From positions 78,162 to 142,161 of the forward strand of contig CACOQN010000002.1 in NCBI GenBank assembly GCA_902629285.1: 64,000 bases of DNA, written 5' to 3'. Below the pieces are notes generated by a model. The model did not search any database. It saw nothing but the letters and a program-made list of their open reading frames with translations, and was not told the DNA's origin. The stretch comes from an uncultured Pelagibacteraceae bacterium (GTDB lineage: Bacteria > Pseudomonadota > Alphaproteobacteria > Pelagibacterales > Pelagibacteraceae). Both the position numbers and the translations under genes were made by a program. This document shows, piece after piece, positions 49,886 to 59,745 of this stretch (its first letter is position 1; every line of letters begins with the position of its first letter).

Positions 49886-51823
49886 ATGAATAAGATTCTT
49901 TCTCAAGCACTTAAACAAGCTGTCTCTGAATATAGCCCAAAAGTTAATGAATTATCAAAAGGAAATAGACCTGATTTATTTTCATTAAACAATGAAACTG
50001 AACTTTTTCAAAACGATAAAGGAGTCATAATTAAGATTGATCGTTCTAAAGATGCAAACTTAACAGATTTTGGTAAAGCAACTTTAAAAGATAGATATCT
50101 TGGTCCCAACGAGTCATACCAAGATTTGTTTGCTAGAGTAGCAAGTACATATTCAGATGATAATTTACATGCACAGAGAATTTATAATTACATAAGCAAT
50201 CTTTGGTTTATGCCAGCTACACCTGTTTTATCAAATGGTGGAACTAAAAGAGGATTGCCAATTTCATGTTTTTTAAATGAAGCCTCAGATAGTTTAGGAG
50301 GAATTCTAGACCTTTGGAGTGAGAACGTGTGGCTTGCCGCTAAAGGTGGTGGAATAGGAAGTTATTGGGGTAACCTAAGATCAATTGGTGAAAAAATTGG
50401 TAAAGTTGGAAAGACCTCAGGAATAATTCCTTTTATTAAAGTAATGGACTCACTAACAATGGCAATAAGTCAAGGTTCATTAAGAAGAGGTTCTGCAGCT
50501 TGTTATTTACCTATAGACCATCCGGAGATAGAAGAATTTATAGAAATGAGAAGACCAACTGGAGGTGACCCAAATAGGAAAGCATTAAATTTACATCATG
50601 GTGTTTTATTGTCAGATGCTTTTATGAGAGCTGTTGAAACAGATGAGCAATGGGCATTAAAGAGTCCTGCCGATGGATCTATTCAACAAACTATTTCTGC
50701 CAGAAATTTATGGATCAGATTGCTAACTGCTAGAATAGAAACTGGTGAACCATATATTATTTACATCGATACTGTTAACAGACAAATTCCACAACATCAT
50801 AAACTTGCAAATTTAACAGTTAAAACATCTAATTTATGCAGTGAGATAACTTTACCTACTGGCATTGACAAAGATGGAAGAGATAGAACAGCAGTTTGTT
50901 GTTTGTCCTCTTTAAATCTAGAAAAATATGATGAATGGAAAGATGATCCAGACATGATTAATGATGTTATGAGATTTTTAGATAACGTATTATCTGACTT
51001 TATTAATAAAGCTCCTGATCAATTTAAAGATGCAAAATATTCAGCTGAAAGAGAAAGAAGTGTAGGTCTTGGTGTTATGGGTTTCCATTCTTTCTTACAA
51101 AAAAATAGAATTCCACTAGAATCAGTAATGGCAAAATCTTGGAATAAAAAAATATTTAAAAATATTGATGAAAAAGTTAATCAAGCTTCTAAAGATTTAG
51201 CAGAGGAGAGAGGAGCTTGTCCAGATGCAGCAGAGTATGGATACAAAGAAAGATTTTCTAACAAAACAGCAATAGCTCCTACAGCTTCAATTTCAATTAT
51301 TTGTGGTGGAGCATCTCCAGGTGTAGAACCTATAGCGGCAAATAGCTATACTCACAAAACTTTGTCAGGCTCTTTTAATGTTAGAAATAGATATTTAGAA
51401 GAAATTTTAGAAAACCACGGCAAAAATGATGATGAGACATGGTCTACTATTACTACTAATCAAGGCTCAGTTAATCATTTAGATTTTTTAACTGATTTAG
51501 AAAAAGATGTATTTAAAACTGCATTTGAGCTCAATCAAAATTGGATAATTGAGCTTAGTGGAGATAGAACCCCTTATATTTCACAAGCACAATCGGTAAA
51601 CTTATTTTTACCAGCAGATGTACACAAGAAAGAGTTACATAAAATTCATTTTGATGCATGGAAGAAAGGCTTGAAAAGCCTTTATTACTGTAGATCAAAA
51701 TCAATTCAAAGAGCCGAAAATATCAATGACGCTAAATCAACAGATATTATGGCCAACGTTTACAAAAATAAATCAACCAAAACTGAAGAACCAGAATACG
51801 AGGAGTGTTTATCATGTCAGTAG
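49886..51823 (+). CDS. nrdA: Ribonucleoside-diphosphate reductase alpha subunit (class Ia)
   Basis: 645 residues. The active-site cysteines are in GLPISCFLNE, NLCSEITLPTG and AVCCLSSLNL. YYCRSKSIQRAE near residue 610 carries conserved residues, and the C-terminal ECLSCQ supplies the shuttle cysteine pair. It reduces ribonucleoside diphosphates to deoxy forms with the NrdB radical. The protein is about 100 residues shorter than E. coli NrdA because the N-terminal ATP-cone is missing; the sequence starts with KQAVSEYSPKVNELSKGNRPD and enters the catalytic core at once. NrdB also lacks an ATP-cone. Its last 10 bases overlap nrdB. Confidence 0.95.
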   Translation: MNKILSQALKQAVSEYSPKVNELSKGNRPDLFSLNNETELFQNDKGVIIKIDRSKDANLTDFGKATLKDRYLGPNESYQDLFARVASTYSDDNLHAQRIYNYISNLWFMPATPVLSNGGTKRGLPISCFLNEASDSLGGILDLWSENVWLAAKGGGIGSYWGNLRSIGEKIGKVGKTSGIIPFIKVMDSLTMAISQGSLRRGSAACYLPIDHPEIEEFIEMRRPTGGDPNRKALNLHHGVLLSDAFMRAVETDEQWALKSPADGSIQQTISARNLWIRLLTARIETGEPYIIYIDTVNRQIPQHHKLANLTVKTSNLCSEITLPTGIDKDGRDRTAVCCLSSLNLEKYDEWKDDPDMINDVMRFLDNVLSDFINKAPDQFKDAKYSAERERSVGLGVMGFHSFLQKNRIPLESVMAKSWNKKIFKNIDEKVNQASKDLAEERGACPDAAEYGYKERFSNKTAIAPTASISIICGGASPGVEPIAANSYTHKTLSGSFNVRNRYLEEILENHGKNDDETWSTITTNQGSVNHLDFLTDLEKDVFKTAFELNQNWIIELSGDRTPYISQAQSVNLFLPADVHKKELHKIHFDAWKKGLKSLYYCRSKSIQRAENINDAKSTDIMANVYKNKSTKTEEPEYEECLSCQ

Positions 51824-52845
51824 CAGAAAAAATAAATTCAGAAATCATACAAACTCAGAAAAAAGAAATTATCCAACCAAATAAAATGGGTCTATTGGTA
51901 GAAAATCCTGTTTACAAACCATTTAGATACCCTTGGTGCTATGATGCATGGTTAACACAACAAAGAATTCATTGGTTACCAGAGGAAGTTCCATTAGGAG
52001 ATGATGTTAGAGATTGGCAAAAAAATTTGTCAGGACCTGAAAAAAATTTATTGACTCAAATTTTTAGATTTTTTACTCAAGCTGATGTTGAAGTTAATAA
52101 TTGTTATTTAAGACATTATACTTCCGTGTTTAAACCCACGGAAGTTTTAATGATGATGACAGCTTTTGCGGCAATGGAAACAGTTCATGTAGCAGCTTAT
52201 TCACATTTATTAGATACAATAGGAATGCCTGAGTCTGAGTATTCTGCATTTATGAAATATAAAGAAATGAAAGATAAATACGATTACATGCAAGACTTTA
52301 ATGTAAATTCAAAAGAGGATATTGCAAAAACTGTTGCTGTATTCAGTGCATTTACAGAGGGATTACAATTGTTTGCGAGTTTTGCAATTCTATTAAATTT
52401 CCCAAGACATAATAAAATGAAAGGAATGGGCCAGATTGTTACTTGGTCAGTAAGAGATGAAACTCTTCATTGTAATTCTATGATTAGGATTTTCAAAGAG
52501 TTTATAAAAGAAAATCCAGAAATTTGGACTCCAAAATTAAAAAAGGAACTTTACGATGCCTGCAGAACTATTATTGAACACGAAGATGCATTTATTGATT
52601 TGGCTTTTGAGATGGGACCAATGCAAGGTTTAACTGCACAAGAAGTTAAAGATTATATAAGATTTATTGGTAACAGAAGATTAGTTCAATTAGGCTTAGA
52701 ACCAATTTACGATATAGAAAAAAATCCTTTAACTTGGTTAGACACAATGCTTAATGCTGTTGAGCATATGAATTTCTTTGAGGGTCGTGCAACAGAATAT
52801 TCAAAAGCATCAACTCAAGGTACATGGGCTGAAGCTTTTGCCTAG
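51814..52845 (+). CDS. nrdB: Ribonucleoside-diphosphate reductase beta subunit
   Basis: 343 residues from the ATG at 51814, chosen over a GTG nine bases upstream. The metal ligands are in QADVEVNNCYL, METVHVAAYSHL, FTEGLQLF and RDETLHCNSMIRIF, and the radical Tyr is the Tyr of METVHVAAY, equivalent to Y122 in E. coli. The dinuclear iron site makes the tyrosyl radical passed to NrdA. The C-terminal tail ends in TWAEAFA. The 10-base overlap with nrdA implies coupled translation and near-equal amounts. Confidence 0.95.
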   Translation: MSVAEKINSEIIQTQKKEIIQPNKMGLLVENPVYKPFRYPWCYDAWLTQQRIHWLPEEVPLGDDVRDWQKNLSGPEKNLLTQIFRFFTQADVEVNNCYLRHYTSVFKPTEVLMMMTAFAAMETVHVAAYSHLLDTIGMPESEYSAFMKYKEMKDKYDYMQDFNVNSKEDIAKTVAVFSAFTEGLQLFASFAILLNFPRHNKMKGMGQIVTWSVRDETLHCNSMIRIFKEFIKENPEIWTPKLKKELYDACRTIIEHEDAFIDLAFEMGPMQGLTAQEVKDYIRFIGNRRLVQLGLEPIYDIEKNPLTWLDTMLNAVEHMNFFEGRATEYSKASTQGTWAEAFA

Positions 52846-52869
52846 ATCACAGTAATAAGGCAGTCTCTA

Positions 52870-53433
52870 ATGAAAAGTAACTTTTTCACACAGCGCAGAT
52901 CTGTTTTAGCAAAAAAAATGTCATCTAAAAATATTCCTGATGAAGATTTAAATAAGATTTTAGCTGCAGGAATAAGAGTACCAGATCACGGTGCACTAAA
53001 TCCATGGAAAATAAGCGTTATTAAAGGTGATAAGCTAAAGTTAATTGATGAAAATATAATTTTAACCGAGTTTAAAAAAGAAAACCCAAATGCATCTGTG
53101 TCTCAACTAGAAATGGAGTCCAAAAGATTTCAAAGAGCATCAATAATTTTAGCAGTATTATCAACCCCTGTAGAACACCCAAAAATTCCAAAATGGGAAA
53201 TGACATTGTCATCTGGTGCAGTATGCATGAATTTGTTATCTTGTGCCCAATCATTAGGTTATGCTGCACAATGGTTAACAGAGTGGTATGCATATAATAA
53301 AAAAATGATTGAATATCTAGGAGGTAGACCGGAAATTGATAAGATATCTGGGTTTATATATTTAGGTCATAAACTTGAAGAGCCAATGGAAAGGAGAAGA
53401 CCTGACCCTCAAAAGGTAATTTCTTATTTGTAA
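52870..53433 (+). CDS. Nitroreductase-family flavoprotein
   Basis: 187 residues. FTQRRSVLAKKMSSKNIPDE at the start provides the FMN-phosphate Arg/Ser residues, AGIRVPDHGALNPWKISVIK near residue 33 is the FMN motif, and AVCMNLLSCAQSLGYAAQWL near residue 115 is the conserved dimer helix. Such enzymes use NAD(P)H to reduce nitro compounds, quinones or, in some branches, act in flavin or cobalamin metabolism. It follows nrdB by 24 bases in the same direction. Physiological substrate unknown. Confidence 0.87.
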   Translation: MKSNFFTQRRSVLAKKMSSKNIPDEDLNKILAAGIRVPDHGALNPWKISVIKGDKLKLIDENIILTEFKKENPNASVSQLEMESKRFQRASIILAVLSTPVEHPKIPKWEMTLSSGAVCMNLLSCAQSLGYAAQWLTEWYAYNKKMIEYLGGRPEIDKISGFIYLGHKLEEPMERRRPDPQKVISYL

Positions 53434-53440
53434 ATTAATT

Positions 53441-53743
53441 ATGTTTATAGCAATGAATAGATTTAAGATAGTGCTTGGTAAAGAGAAAGAATTTGAGAAA
53501 GTGTGGAGAGAAAGAGATACACATTTAAGCGATGTAAAAGGTTTTAAAGAATTTCATCTTATTAAAGGTGAAACTAATAGTGAATTTTCACTTTATGCCT
53601 CTCATAGTATCTGGAATTCAAAAGAGGACTTTATTAATTGGACAAAATCTGAAGCATTTAGACTAGCACATAAAAATGCAGGTCAGCATAAAGATTTATA
53701 TTTAGGAGCACCTAATTTTGAAGGATTTGAAGTCATTATTTAA
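53441..53743 (+). CDS. Antibiotic biosynthesis monooxygenase (ABM)-domain protein
   Basis: 100 residues, a dimeric alpha/beta barrel domain. FIAMNRFKIVLGKEKEFEKVW at the start (shown in part), the GFKEFHLIKGETN segment near residue 34 and LYASHSIWNSKEDFINWTKS near residue 51 match the ABM/HmoA-like pattern. Members range from heme-degrading monooxygenases to catalytically uncharacterised small proteins. HmoA-type heme contacts cannot be assigned from sequence. It is 7 bases after the nitroreductase gene and just before a DUF4149 gene, so all three probably share a transcript. Confidence 0.82.
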   Translation: MFIAMNRFKIVLGKEKEFEKVWRERDTHLSDVKGFKEFHLIKGETNSEFSLYASHSIWNSKEDFINWTKSEAFRLAHKNAGQHKDLYLGAPNFEGFEVII

Positions 53744-53746
53744 TTT

Positions 53747-54139
53747 ATGCTAGATCAAGTAGCTATTCATTTAACTGCAGCTATTTTAGGAATAATGGTT
53801 TTCTTTTCTTTTGTAATTGCTCCAATAACTTTTACAGTGCTAGATGAAGAAAATGCAAGAAAATTTATAAGAAAAATATTTCCTTTTTATTATAATGTAA
53901 ATTTGGCCTTAAGCACTCTTATAGCTTCAATTTATTTTTTCCAAAAAAATATTAGTTTTAATTTTTATCTTATTCTATTTGTAGCAATTTTATTTTTCGT
54001 TTCTTGTTATATATTAATGCCTTTAATCAACAAATATAGAGATAATAATCAAGACAAGAAATTTAAATATCTTCATTTTACATCAGTAGTATTTAATTTT
54101 ATTCAAATGATAATTTTGATATTTTTATTAATATATTAG
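53747..54139 (+). CDS. DUF4149-like four-helix membrane protein
   Basis: 130 residues with four hydrophobic segments, at about residues 6-26, 48-65, 72-92 and 108-130. FSFVIAPITFTVLDEENARK near residue 21 and the following FIRKIFPFYYNVNLAL stretch match the TMEM205/DUF4149 pattern. Function unknown. It begins 3 bases after the ABM gene. Confidence 0.75.
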   Translation: MLDQVAIHLTAAILGIMVFFSFVIAPITFTVLDEENARKFIRKIFPFYYNVNLALSTLIASIYFFQKNISFNFYLILFVAILFFVSCYILMPLINKYRDNNQDKKFKYLHFTSVVFNFIQMIILIFLLIY

Positions 54140-54188
54140 AATTTTTTTCTTTATTTTAATTAAAAAAGTAGACAAATATTATATAGTT

Positions 54189-54818
54189 ATGAAATATAAA
54201 AAATATTTTAGAAAGACTAGTCTAAAACAAAAAAGAGTTGGGGAGTTTTTTTTAAAAGAAATTGCTATAAAGCGTCCAAAAATCTTACTTGAAATTGGAG
54301 TATTTCACGGAGTGACAGCAAGAAATATTTGTGAATTACTTAAAAAAATTCATGGAAATGATTTTAAATATATTGGTCTAGATTTATTTGCAGAAAATAT
54401 AGAAAACAAGGATGAAATTATCCCAAATACAAAATTCTCTAATCCATTCAAAAATATTTATTTTAAATATATTAAAAGACAAGATCCATATAGCTTGGAG
54501 GCGGTCAAAGATCTTCTCAAAAAATTTGAAAATAATATTTCTTTAATAAAAGGTAACTCAAATATCGTATTAAAAAAAATTGATATGTCTAAAATTGATT
54601 TTGTGTTTCTTGATGGAGGTCATGATTATCAAACAGTTAAAAGTGACTTAAATTTATGTAGAGAAGTTATAATTAATGGTGGAACTGTTTTATGTGATGA
54701 CTATGACTTGTCTTATGCCCCAGGCGTTAAAAAAGCAATAGATGAATTCTCGTATGATAATGATATAAAACGCACAATAATGTGTAATAATCGATTTGCT
54801 AAATTAGAGAAACACTAA
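54189..54818 (+). CDS. Class I SAM-dependent methyltransferase (Methyltransf_24-like)
   Basis: 209 residues. The AdoMet-binding site is ILLEIGVFHGVTARNICEL near residue 33, the acidic loop YIGLDLFAEN follows near residue 60, and DFVFLDGGHDYQTVKSDLNL near residue 138 is the hallmark of the Methyltransf_24/CmcI-like group often found with glycan and natural-product genes. GGTVLCDDYDL completes the motif. Substrate unknown. It stands alone and converges with prpC with one base between. Confidence 0.85.
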   Translation: MKYKKYFRKTSLKQKRVGEFFLKEIAIKRPKILLEIGVFHGVTARNICELLKKIHGNDFKYIGLDLFAENIENKDEIIPNTKFSNPFKNIYFKYIKRQDPYSLEAVKDLLKKFENNISLIKGNSNIVLKKIDMSKIDFVFLDGGHDYQTVKSDLNLCREVIINGGTVLCDDYDLSYAPGVKKAIDEFSYDNDIKRTIMCNNRFAKLEKH

Positions 54819-54819
54819 T

Positions 54820-55944
54820 TTATCTTTGATTTAATCCCATTACTTTTCTATGTTTACTTCCTTTGTAGCTAGCCAATGGTCTAATAAGTTTATTTGCAGC
54901 ATGTTGTTCCATAATATGTGCAGACCATCCTGTAATTCTAGAAATTACAAAAATAGGAGTAAAGAAATCTGTGTCAAAACCCATTAGGTGATAAGTTGGA
55001 CCAGTAGGGTAGTCAACATTTGGATAAATATTTTTTTCTTTGATCATTACTTTTTCTACAATATCGTAAATTTTTTCAAATTTTTTATCTTTCTTAAGTT
55101 TAGCTACTTTTCCGAAGTATTTTCTCATAGTAGGGACTCTTGAGTCACCAGATTTATAAACTCTATGACCAAAGCCCATCACAACTTCTTTATTTTTTAA
55201 GGCATTATTTATCCATTTCAAAGCATTTTCAGGTTTTTTAATTTTATTCATCATATGCATAACTTCTTCATTTGCACCACCATGAAGTGGACCTTTTAAA
55301 CTAGCAATAGCTCCTGTAATTGCTCCATGAATATCAGATAAACTACTTGTTATTGTTCTTGCCGTGAATGTTGAAACATTAAAACTATGTTCAGCATATA
55401 AAATTAAAGACACATCAAATGCCTTTACGATTTCTTTTTGAGGCACTTTTCCAAAACACATATAGAAAAAATTTTCAGCAAAAGTTAATGTTTTTTTAGG
55501 TTTAATAATTTTTTTACCCTTTCTAATTCTATAAAAAGCAGCTAAAGCAGTTGGAGTTTTAGCAAATATTCTCAAAGCTTTTCTCATATTTGCCTCTGGT
55601 GAAGAATCTACTGTATCCTTATCCTCTAATCCCATCACACTCACAGCTGTTCTTGCAACATCCATAGGGTGAGATTTTTTTGGCATGTGCTTTATTATTT
55701 CATATAGATTTTTTGTTAATTCTCTATTGTTTCTTTCTTCTTTTTCGAATTTTCTTAGTTCAATTGAATTTGGAAGATCTTTATTTAAAATTAAATAGGC
55801 AACTTCCTCAAATCTACAATATTCACATAAATCTTGAGCTGCATAACCTCTATAAGTAAGAGAATTTATTTCAGGCATTACCTTTGAAACTTCAGTTTCG
55901 TCAACAACTATTCCGAGTAAACCTTTCTTTATATCATCATTCAT
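54820..55944 (-). CDS. prpC: 2-methylcitrate synthase/citrate synthase II
   Basis: 374 residues, the short citrate-synthase type rather than the 430-residue housekeeping enzyme. The catalytic His of AEHSFNVSTFTART near residue 185, HGGANEEVMHM near residue 223, GFGHRVYKSGDSRVPTM near residue 265 and the Asp in GFDTDFFTPIFVIS are all present. It condenses propionyl-CoA with oxaloacetate to 2-methylcitrate. It is the third gene of a minus-strand operon in the order prpD, prpB, prpC, all joined by 1-base overlaps, which supports propionate use over a general citrate synthase role. Confidence 0.93.
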   Translation of the reverse strand: MNDDIKKGLLGIVVDETEVSKVMPEINSLTYRGYAAQDLCEYCRFEEVAYLILNKDLPNSIELRKFEKEERNNRELTKNLYEIIKHMPKKSHPMDVARTAVSVMGLEDKDTVDSSPEANMRKALRIFAKTPTALAAFYRIRKGKKIIKPKKTLTFAENFFYMCFGKVPQKEIVKAFDVSLILYAEHSFNVSTFTARTITSSLSDIHGAITGAIASLKGPLHGGANEEVMHMMNKIKKPENALKWINNALKNKEVVMGFGHRVYKSGDSRVPTMRKYFGKVAKLKKDKKFEKIYDIVEKVMIKEKNIYPNVDYPTGPTYHLMGFDTDFFTPIFVISRITGWSAHIMEQHAANKLIRPLASYKGSKHRKVMGLNQR

Positions 55945-56840
55945 TATTCGTGCCCTTCAGAGCTAAAGTTAAAAATTTTTTCGTCTAATTCGTTGTATTT
56001 TTCATAATCAACTAATTCATAAAGCCTTTTTCTTGTTTGCATTTTATCTATTATATTATTTTGATGTCCATTTGCATAAATGTCTCTTAAACCATCTTCA
56101 ACATTTTTCATCGCTAATCTTTGAGTAGTAACAGGATATATAACAATATTATATCCAAGATCTTCAAGTTCTTTATGGTTAAATAATTTAGACTTACCAA
56201 ATTCAGTCATATTAGCCAGTAAATAGCAAGAAAGTTCTTTTCGAACTTTGGCAAATTCTATTTCATCACTTAAAGCTTCAGGAAAAATAATCTCAGCTCC
56301 AGCATCAACATATGCTTTACATCTATCAATCATTTTATCAATTCCCTCAACACTTTTTGCATCTGAACGTGCAATAATTTTAAAATTTTTATCTTTTTTA
56401 GCAGCTACAGACTCTTTAATTTTATTTACCATTTCATCAGTTGAAATAAGTTCTTTGTTGTCTAAATGTCCACATCTTTTCCGTTCAATTTGATCTTCTA
56501 AATGAACTCCAGTAATTCCAAATTCTTCAAATATTTCTATAGTTTCTTTGCAAGACTTAAATCCCGTGTCAATATCAACTATTGTTGGTAAATTTGTAAC
56601 TCTTGAAATTAAATAAGATCTTGTACTTACATCTTGCAAGGTTGTTAAGCCAATATCTGGAAACCCTAGATCATTTGCCATTACTCCGCCTGAAACATAG
56701 ACTGCATCATAACCAATTTCCTCAATCAATTTTGCAGTTAATGGATTATAAGCTCCTGGAACTCTTAAAATTTTATTCGACTTTAGTTTAGTATCAAAAT
56801 CTAATCTCTTTTGACTTGGTTCTTTCTCAACAAAATGCAT
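55944..56840 (-). CDS. prpB: 2-methylisocitrate lyase
   Basis: 298 residues, ICL/PEPM superfamily. YVSGGVMANDLGFPDIGLTT near residue 47, IVDIDTGFKSCKETI with the metal-binding Asp near residue 86 and the catalytic loop QIERKRCGHL near residue 118 are diagnostic of PrpB. It splits 2-methylisocitrate to pyruvate and succinate, the last step of the methylcitrate cycle. It overlaps prpD and prpC by one base each. Confidence 0.95.
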   Translation of the reverse strand: MHFVEKEPSQKRLDFDTKLKSNKILRVPGAYNPLTAKLIEEIGYDAVYVSGGVMANDLGFPDIGLTTLQDVSTRSYLISRVTNLPTIVDIDTGFKSCKETIEIFEEFGITGVHLEDQIERKRCGHLDNKELISTDEMVNKIKESVAAKKDKNFKIIARSDAKSVEGIDKMIDRCKAYVDAGAEIIFPEALSDEIEFAKVRKELSCYLLANMTEFGKSKLFNHKELEDLGYNIVIYPVTTQRLAMKNVEDGLRDIYANGHQNNIIDKMQTRKRLYELVDYEKYNELDEKIFNFSSEGHE

Positions 56841-58342
56841 TAAAAAATTCCTTTTCTTAAATTTCTTTTTAATTTACTTTTTCTTACCTCAATATTCAAT
56901 TTACTTAGCTCTCCAGATTTAAGATTTATTAAATTTTGTACGGTTTTTAAAAATCGATCACTTTCTTTCTTTTCTAAGATATCATTTGTTAATATTAAAA
57001 ATTTATTAATATAATTTTGTCTTTTAAAAGGTCTTGCTCCATAAGGATGTGCATCAGCTTTATCTAATTCCTCAATTATTTTTTTACCACTATTAAGTGT
57101 AATAACAACTTTTGCACCAAATGATTTGTTTTTTGGATTAGGATCATGATATTTTTTTGTCCATTTTTTATCTTCAAATGTTTTAATGGATTTCCATATC
57201 TTTATTGTGCTTTTTCTATTTGCCCTTGCTTTTGTGTAAGATTTCACATGATGCCAGTCTCCATCCTCCAATGCGACTGCAAAAATATACATTATTGAAT
57301 GGTCTAAAGTTTCTCTACTTGAATTTGGATTCATTTTTTGAGGATCATTTGCTCCTGTTCCTATTACATAATGCGTATGATGACTTGTAAATATATCAAT
57401 TTTTTTAATTTGATTTAAATTAGGAATTTTCATTCTAAGCTTTTTTGCTAAATCTATTAATGCTTGTGATTGATATTCAGCAGAATATTCTTTTGTATAT
57501 GTCTCCAATATAGCTTTTTTTGTTTCACCTTTTTTTGGTAATGGAACTTTGTAGATTGCTTTTTTGCCATCTAATATTCTAGCTATAACACTATCTTCAC
57601 CTTCATAAATTGGACTAGGAGCACCTTCACCCCTCATAGCTCTATCAACTGCTTCAATTGCAAGTTTACCAGCATGTGCTGGAGCATAGGCTTTCCAACT
57701 TGAGATTTCTCCTTTTCTAGATTGTCTAGTAGATATAGTAGTGTGTAATGCCTGCTGAATAGCTTGATAAATTGTTTCTGTATTTAATTTAAGCATGGCA
57801 CCTAAACCTGCAGCTACACTTGGTCCTAAATGAGCTATGTGATCTACTTTATGTTTGTGTAAACAAATACCTTTAACTAAATTAACTTGAACTTCGTAAG
57901 CAGTGATTATTCCTTTTAATAAATCCAAACCACTTCTTTTATTTTGCTGTGCCACACTTATAAGAGGGGGAATATTATCACCTGGATGACTATAATCTGC
58001 AGCTAAAAATGTATCATGAAAATCTAATTCTCTAACAGCAGTTCCATTAGACCATGCAGCCCATTCGCAATCAAACTTTAATTTTGAATGCACACCAAAA
58101 AGAGTTGCACCGTTTTTTCTGGTGTGTCTTAAAGCCATTTCCCTTGATGAAATTACTGGTTTTCTATTTAATGAGGCGATTGCAACTGAAGCGTTATCAA
58201 TTATTCTATTGATAACCATCTCAATTGCATCCTTGTTCAATTTAGCATTATCGCTCGCTATGTCAGCTATTTTCCAAGCAAGCTGTTTCTTCTTTGGAAG
58301 ATTAATTTTAGACGGATATACTTTTATTGTATTTAATATCAA
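56840..58342 (-). CDS. prpD: 2-methylcitrate dehydratase
   Basis: 500 residues, MmgE/PrpD family, first gene of prp[23 protein letters not shown] near residue 92, the [14 protein letters not shown] segment, the helix with [20 protein letters not shown] near residue 200 and [19 protein letters not shown] (residues in the 325-345 range) match PrpD. It dehydrates 2-methylcitrate to 2-methylaconitate or directly to methylisocitrate without an iron-sulfur centre. No PrpR-type regulator, PrpE or AcnD gene is adjacent. Hydration of the intermediate probably uses aconitase. Confidence 0.93.
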   Translation of the reverse strand: MILNTIKVYPSKINLPKKKQLAWKIADIASDNAKLNKDAIEMVINRIIDNASVAIASLNRKPVISSREMALRHTRKNGATLFGVHSKLKFDCEWAAWSNGTAVRELDFHDTFLAADYSHPGDNIPPLISVAQQNKRSGLDLLKGIITAYEVQVNLVKGICLHKHKVDHIAHLGPSVAAGLGAMLKLNTETIYQAIQQALHTTISTRQSRKGEISSWKAYAPAHAGKLAIEAVDRAMRGEGAPSPIYEGEDSVIARILDGKKAIYKVPLPKKGETKKAILETYTKEYSAEYQSQALIDLAKKLRMKIPNLNQIKKIDIFTSHHTHYVIGTGANDPQKMNPNSSRETLDHSIMYIFAVALEDGDWHHVKSYTKARANRKSTIKIWKSIKTFEDKKWTKKYHDPNPKNKSFGAKVVITLNSGKKIIEELDKADAHPYGARPFKRQNYINKFLILTNDILEKKESDRFLKTVQNLINLKSGELSKLNIEVRKSKLKRNLRKGIF

Positions 58343-58395
58343 AATAACTCCATATTTGTGATTTTGTTTTAATATTTAAAATAAATTAATCAATA

Positions 58396-59061
58396 TTAAA
58401 GATATTTAGATATTATTTTATCAAGACCTACAAAGTCTTTTATTATATGATTATGGTAAATTTCATCAGATCTTTTTTCTGTATATCCATATTTTAGTAA
58501 AATAATTGGAATTTCAGCTGCCTTGGCAGCATTAGAGTCTGTTTCACTGTCACCAATCATAATAGATTTATTTTTATCACCATCTAAAATTTCTATCGTA
58601 GTAGTTAAATGTCGAGGGTCTGGTTTGCAATAATCAAAAGTATTAAATCCTGCAACATATTCGAAATAATCATAAATCCCAATTTTTTGTAAAAGGTCGA
58701 CCGCTAAGTGTTCAGTTTTATTAGTACATACTGCCATAGAAATATTTTCATTTTTACACCAATTTAAAAATTCTATTACTCCATTAATTAATTTACTTTC
58801 ATGTAAAATATTTTTTCCATAATAAGATAGAAATTCATTTGTCATTTCATTTTGAATTTTTTCATCAAACCATTTCCACTGTCCATTAGCTTTTGCCATC
58901 ATAGCTTTAGCACCTTTTCCAACAGCATTTTTTAGTTCTCCCAAAGTTTTAGTCGGGTACCCAAATTTCTTCATTACGTGATTATGGGCACGTATCAAAT
59001 CTGGAGCGGTATCCACTAAAGTACCATCTAAATCAAATAAAACTGTAAATTTTTGACTCAT
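58396..59061 (-). CDS. gph: Phosphoglycolate phosphatase-like HAD hydrolase
   Basis: 221 residues, HAD subfamily IA. The nucleophile motif is VLFDLDGTLVDTAPDLIRAH at the N-terminus, motif II is AVCTNKTEHLAVDLL near residue 112 and motif IV is SIMIGDSETDSNAAKAA near residue 168. It resembles Gph, which removes phosphoglycolate formed during DNA repair or oxidative damage, but other small phosphates are possible substrates. It diverges from the glmU-like gene with 69 bases between starts. Confidence 0.87.
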   Translation of the reverse strand: MSQKFTVLFDLDGTLVDTAPDLIRAHNHVMKKFGYPTKTLGELKNAVGKGAKAMMAKANGQWKWFDEKIQNEMTNEFLSYYGKNILHESKLINGVIEFLNWCKNENISMAVCTNKTEHLAVDLLQKIGIYDYFEYVAGFNTFDYCKPDPRHLTTTIEILDGDKNKSIMIGDSETDSNAAKAAEIPIILLKYGYTEKRSDEIYHNHIIKDFVGLDKIISKYL

Positions 59062-59130
59062 TTTAAAAGTATTTTAAAGAAATAAATTGTGAATTAATCA
59101 AGACATATTCTTAATGTAAATAAATTCTAA

Positions 59131-59742
59131 ATGGAAGTTTTAAATCAAAAAAAAATAAGAGATAAATTTATAAAATTAGGAGTTAGGATGATAGGTCCTG
59201 AAACTATTTTTTTTTCAAAAGATACTAAGATTGGAAAGAAGGTAACTATAGAACCTTATGTCGTTATAGGTTCTAAAGTTAAAATTGGGGATAATGTAAT
59301 TATAAAATCTTTTTCACACTTAGAATCTTGTACTATTGAAAATAAAGTTGAAATTGGCCCTTATGCTAGAGTAAGACCAAACACAATTTTGAAATCAGGA
59401 TCTAAAGTAGGTAATTTTGTAGAAATTAAAAAAAGCACTCTAGGAAACAAATCTAAGATAAATCATTTATCATATGTGGGAGATGCTATAATTGGAAAAT
59501 CAGTAAATATAGGCGCAGGTACTATTACTTGTAACTATGACGGAGTGAATAAAAATAAAACAAAGATAAAAGACAAAGCATTTATAGGCTCAAATTCTTC
59601 ATTGGTTGCTCCAATCACCATTAACAAAGATAGTATTATTGGGGCTGGATCAGTTATTACAAAGAATGTCAGAACAAAATCTTTAGCGTTAACCAGATCG
59701 CAACAATTAGAAATTAAAAATTACAAAAGGAATAAAAAATAA
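59131..59742 (+). CDS. glmU: GlmU acetyltransferase domain alone (glucosamine-1-phosphate N-acetyltransferase)
   Basis: 203 residues matching only the C-terminal half of GlmU, which is usually 430-456 residues. The linker and left-handed beta-helix are intact: [60 protein letters not shown] with the catalytic His, and [19 protein letters not shown]. The N-terminal uridylyltransferase domain is absent. The bases upstream hold the gph gene on the other strand, so no frameshift can restore it. The protein would acetylate glucosamine-1-phosphate; the uridylyl transfer must come from another gene. glmS follows 3 bases downstream. Confidence 0.88.
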   Translation: MEVLNQKKIRDKFIKLGVRMIGPETIFFSKDTKIGKKVTIEPYVVIGSKVKIGDNVIIKSFSHLESCTIENKVEIGPYARVRPNTILKSGSKVGNFVEIKKSTLGNKSKINHLSYVGDAIIGKSVNIGAGTITCNYDGVNKNKTKIKDKAFIGSNSSLVAPITINKDSIIGAGSVITKNVRTKSLALTRSQQLEIKNYKRNKK

Positions 59743-59745
59743 TTT

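Noticed and set aside
58396..59130. Hidden or frameshifted N-terminal half of glmU
   Set aside because: The upstream DNA is occupied by an intact HAD phosphatase gene on the opposite strand, and no uridylyltransferase motif was seen in any frame.
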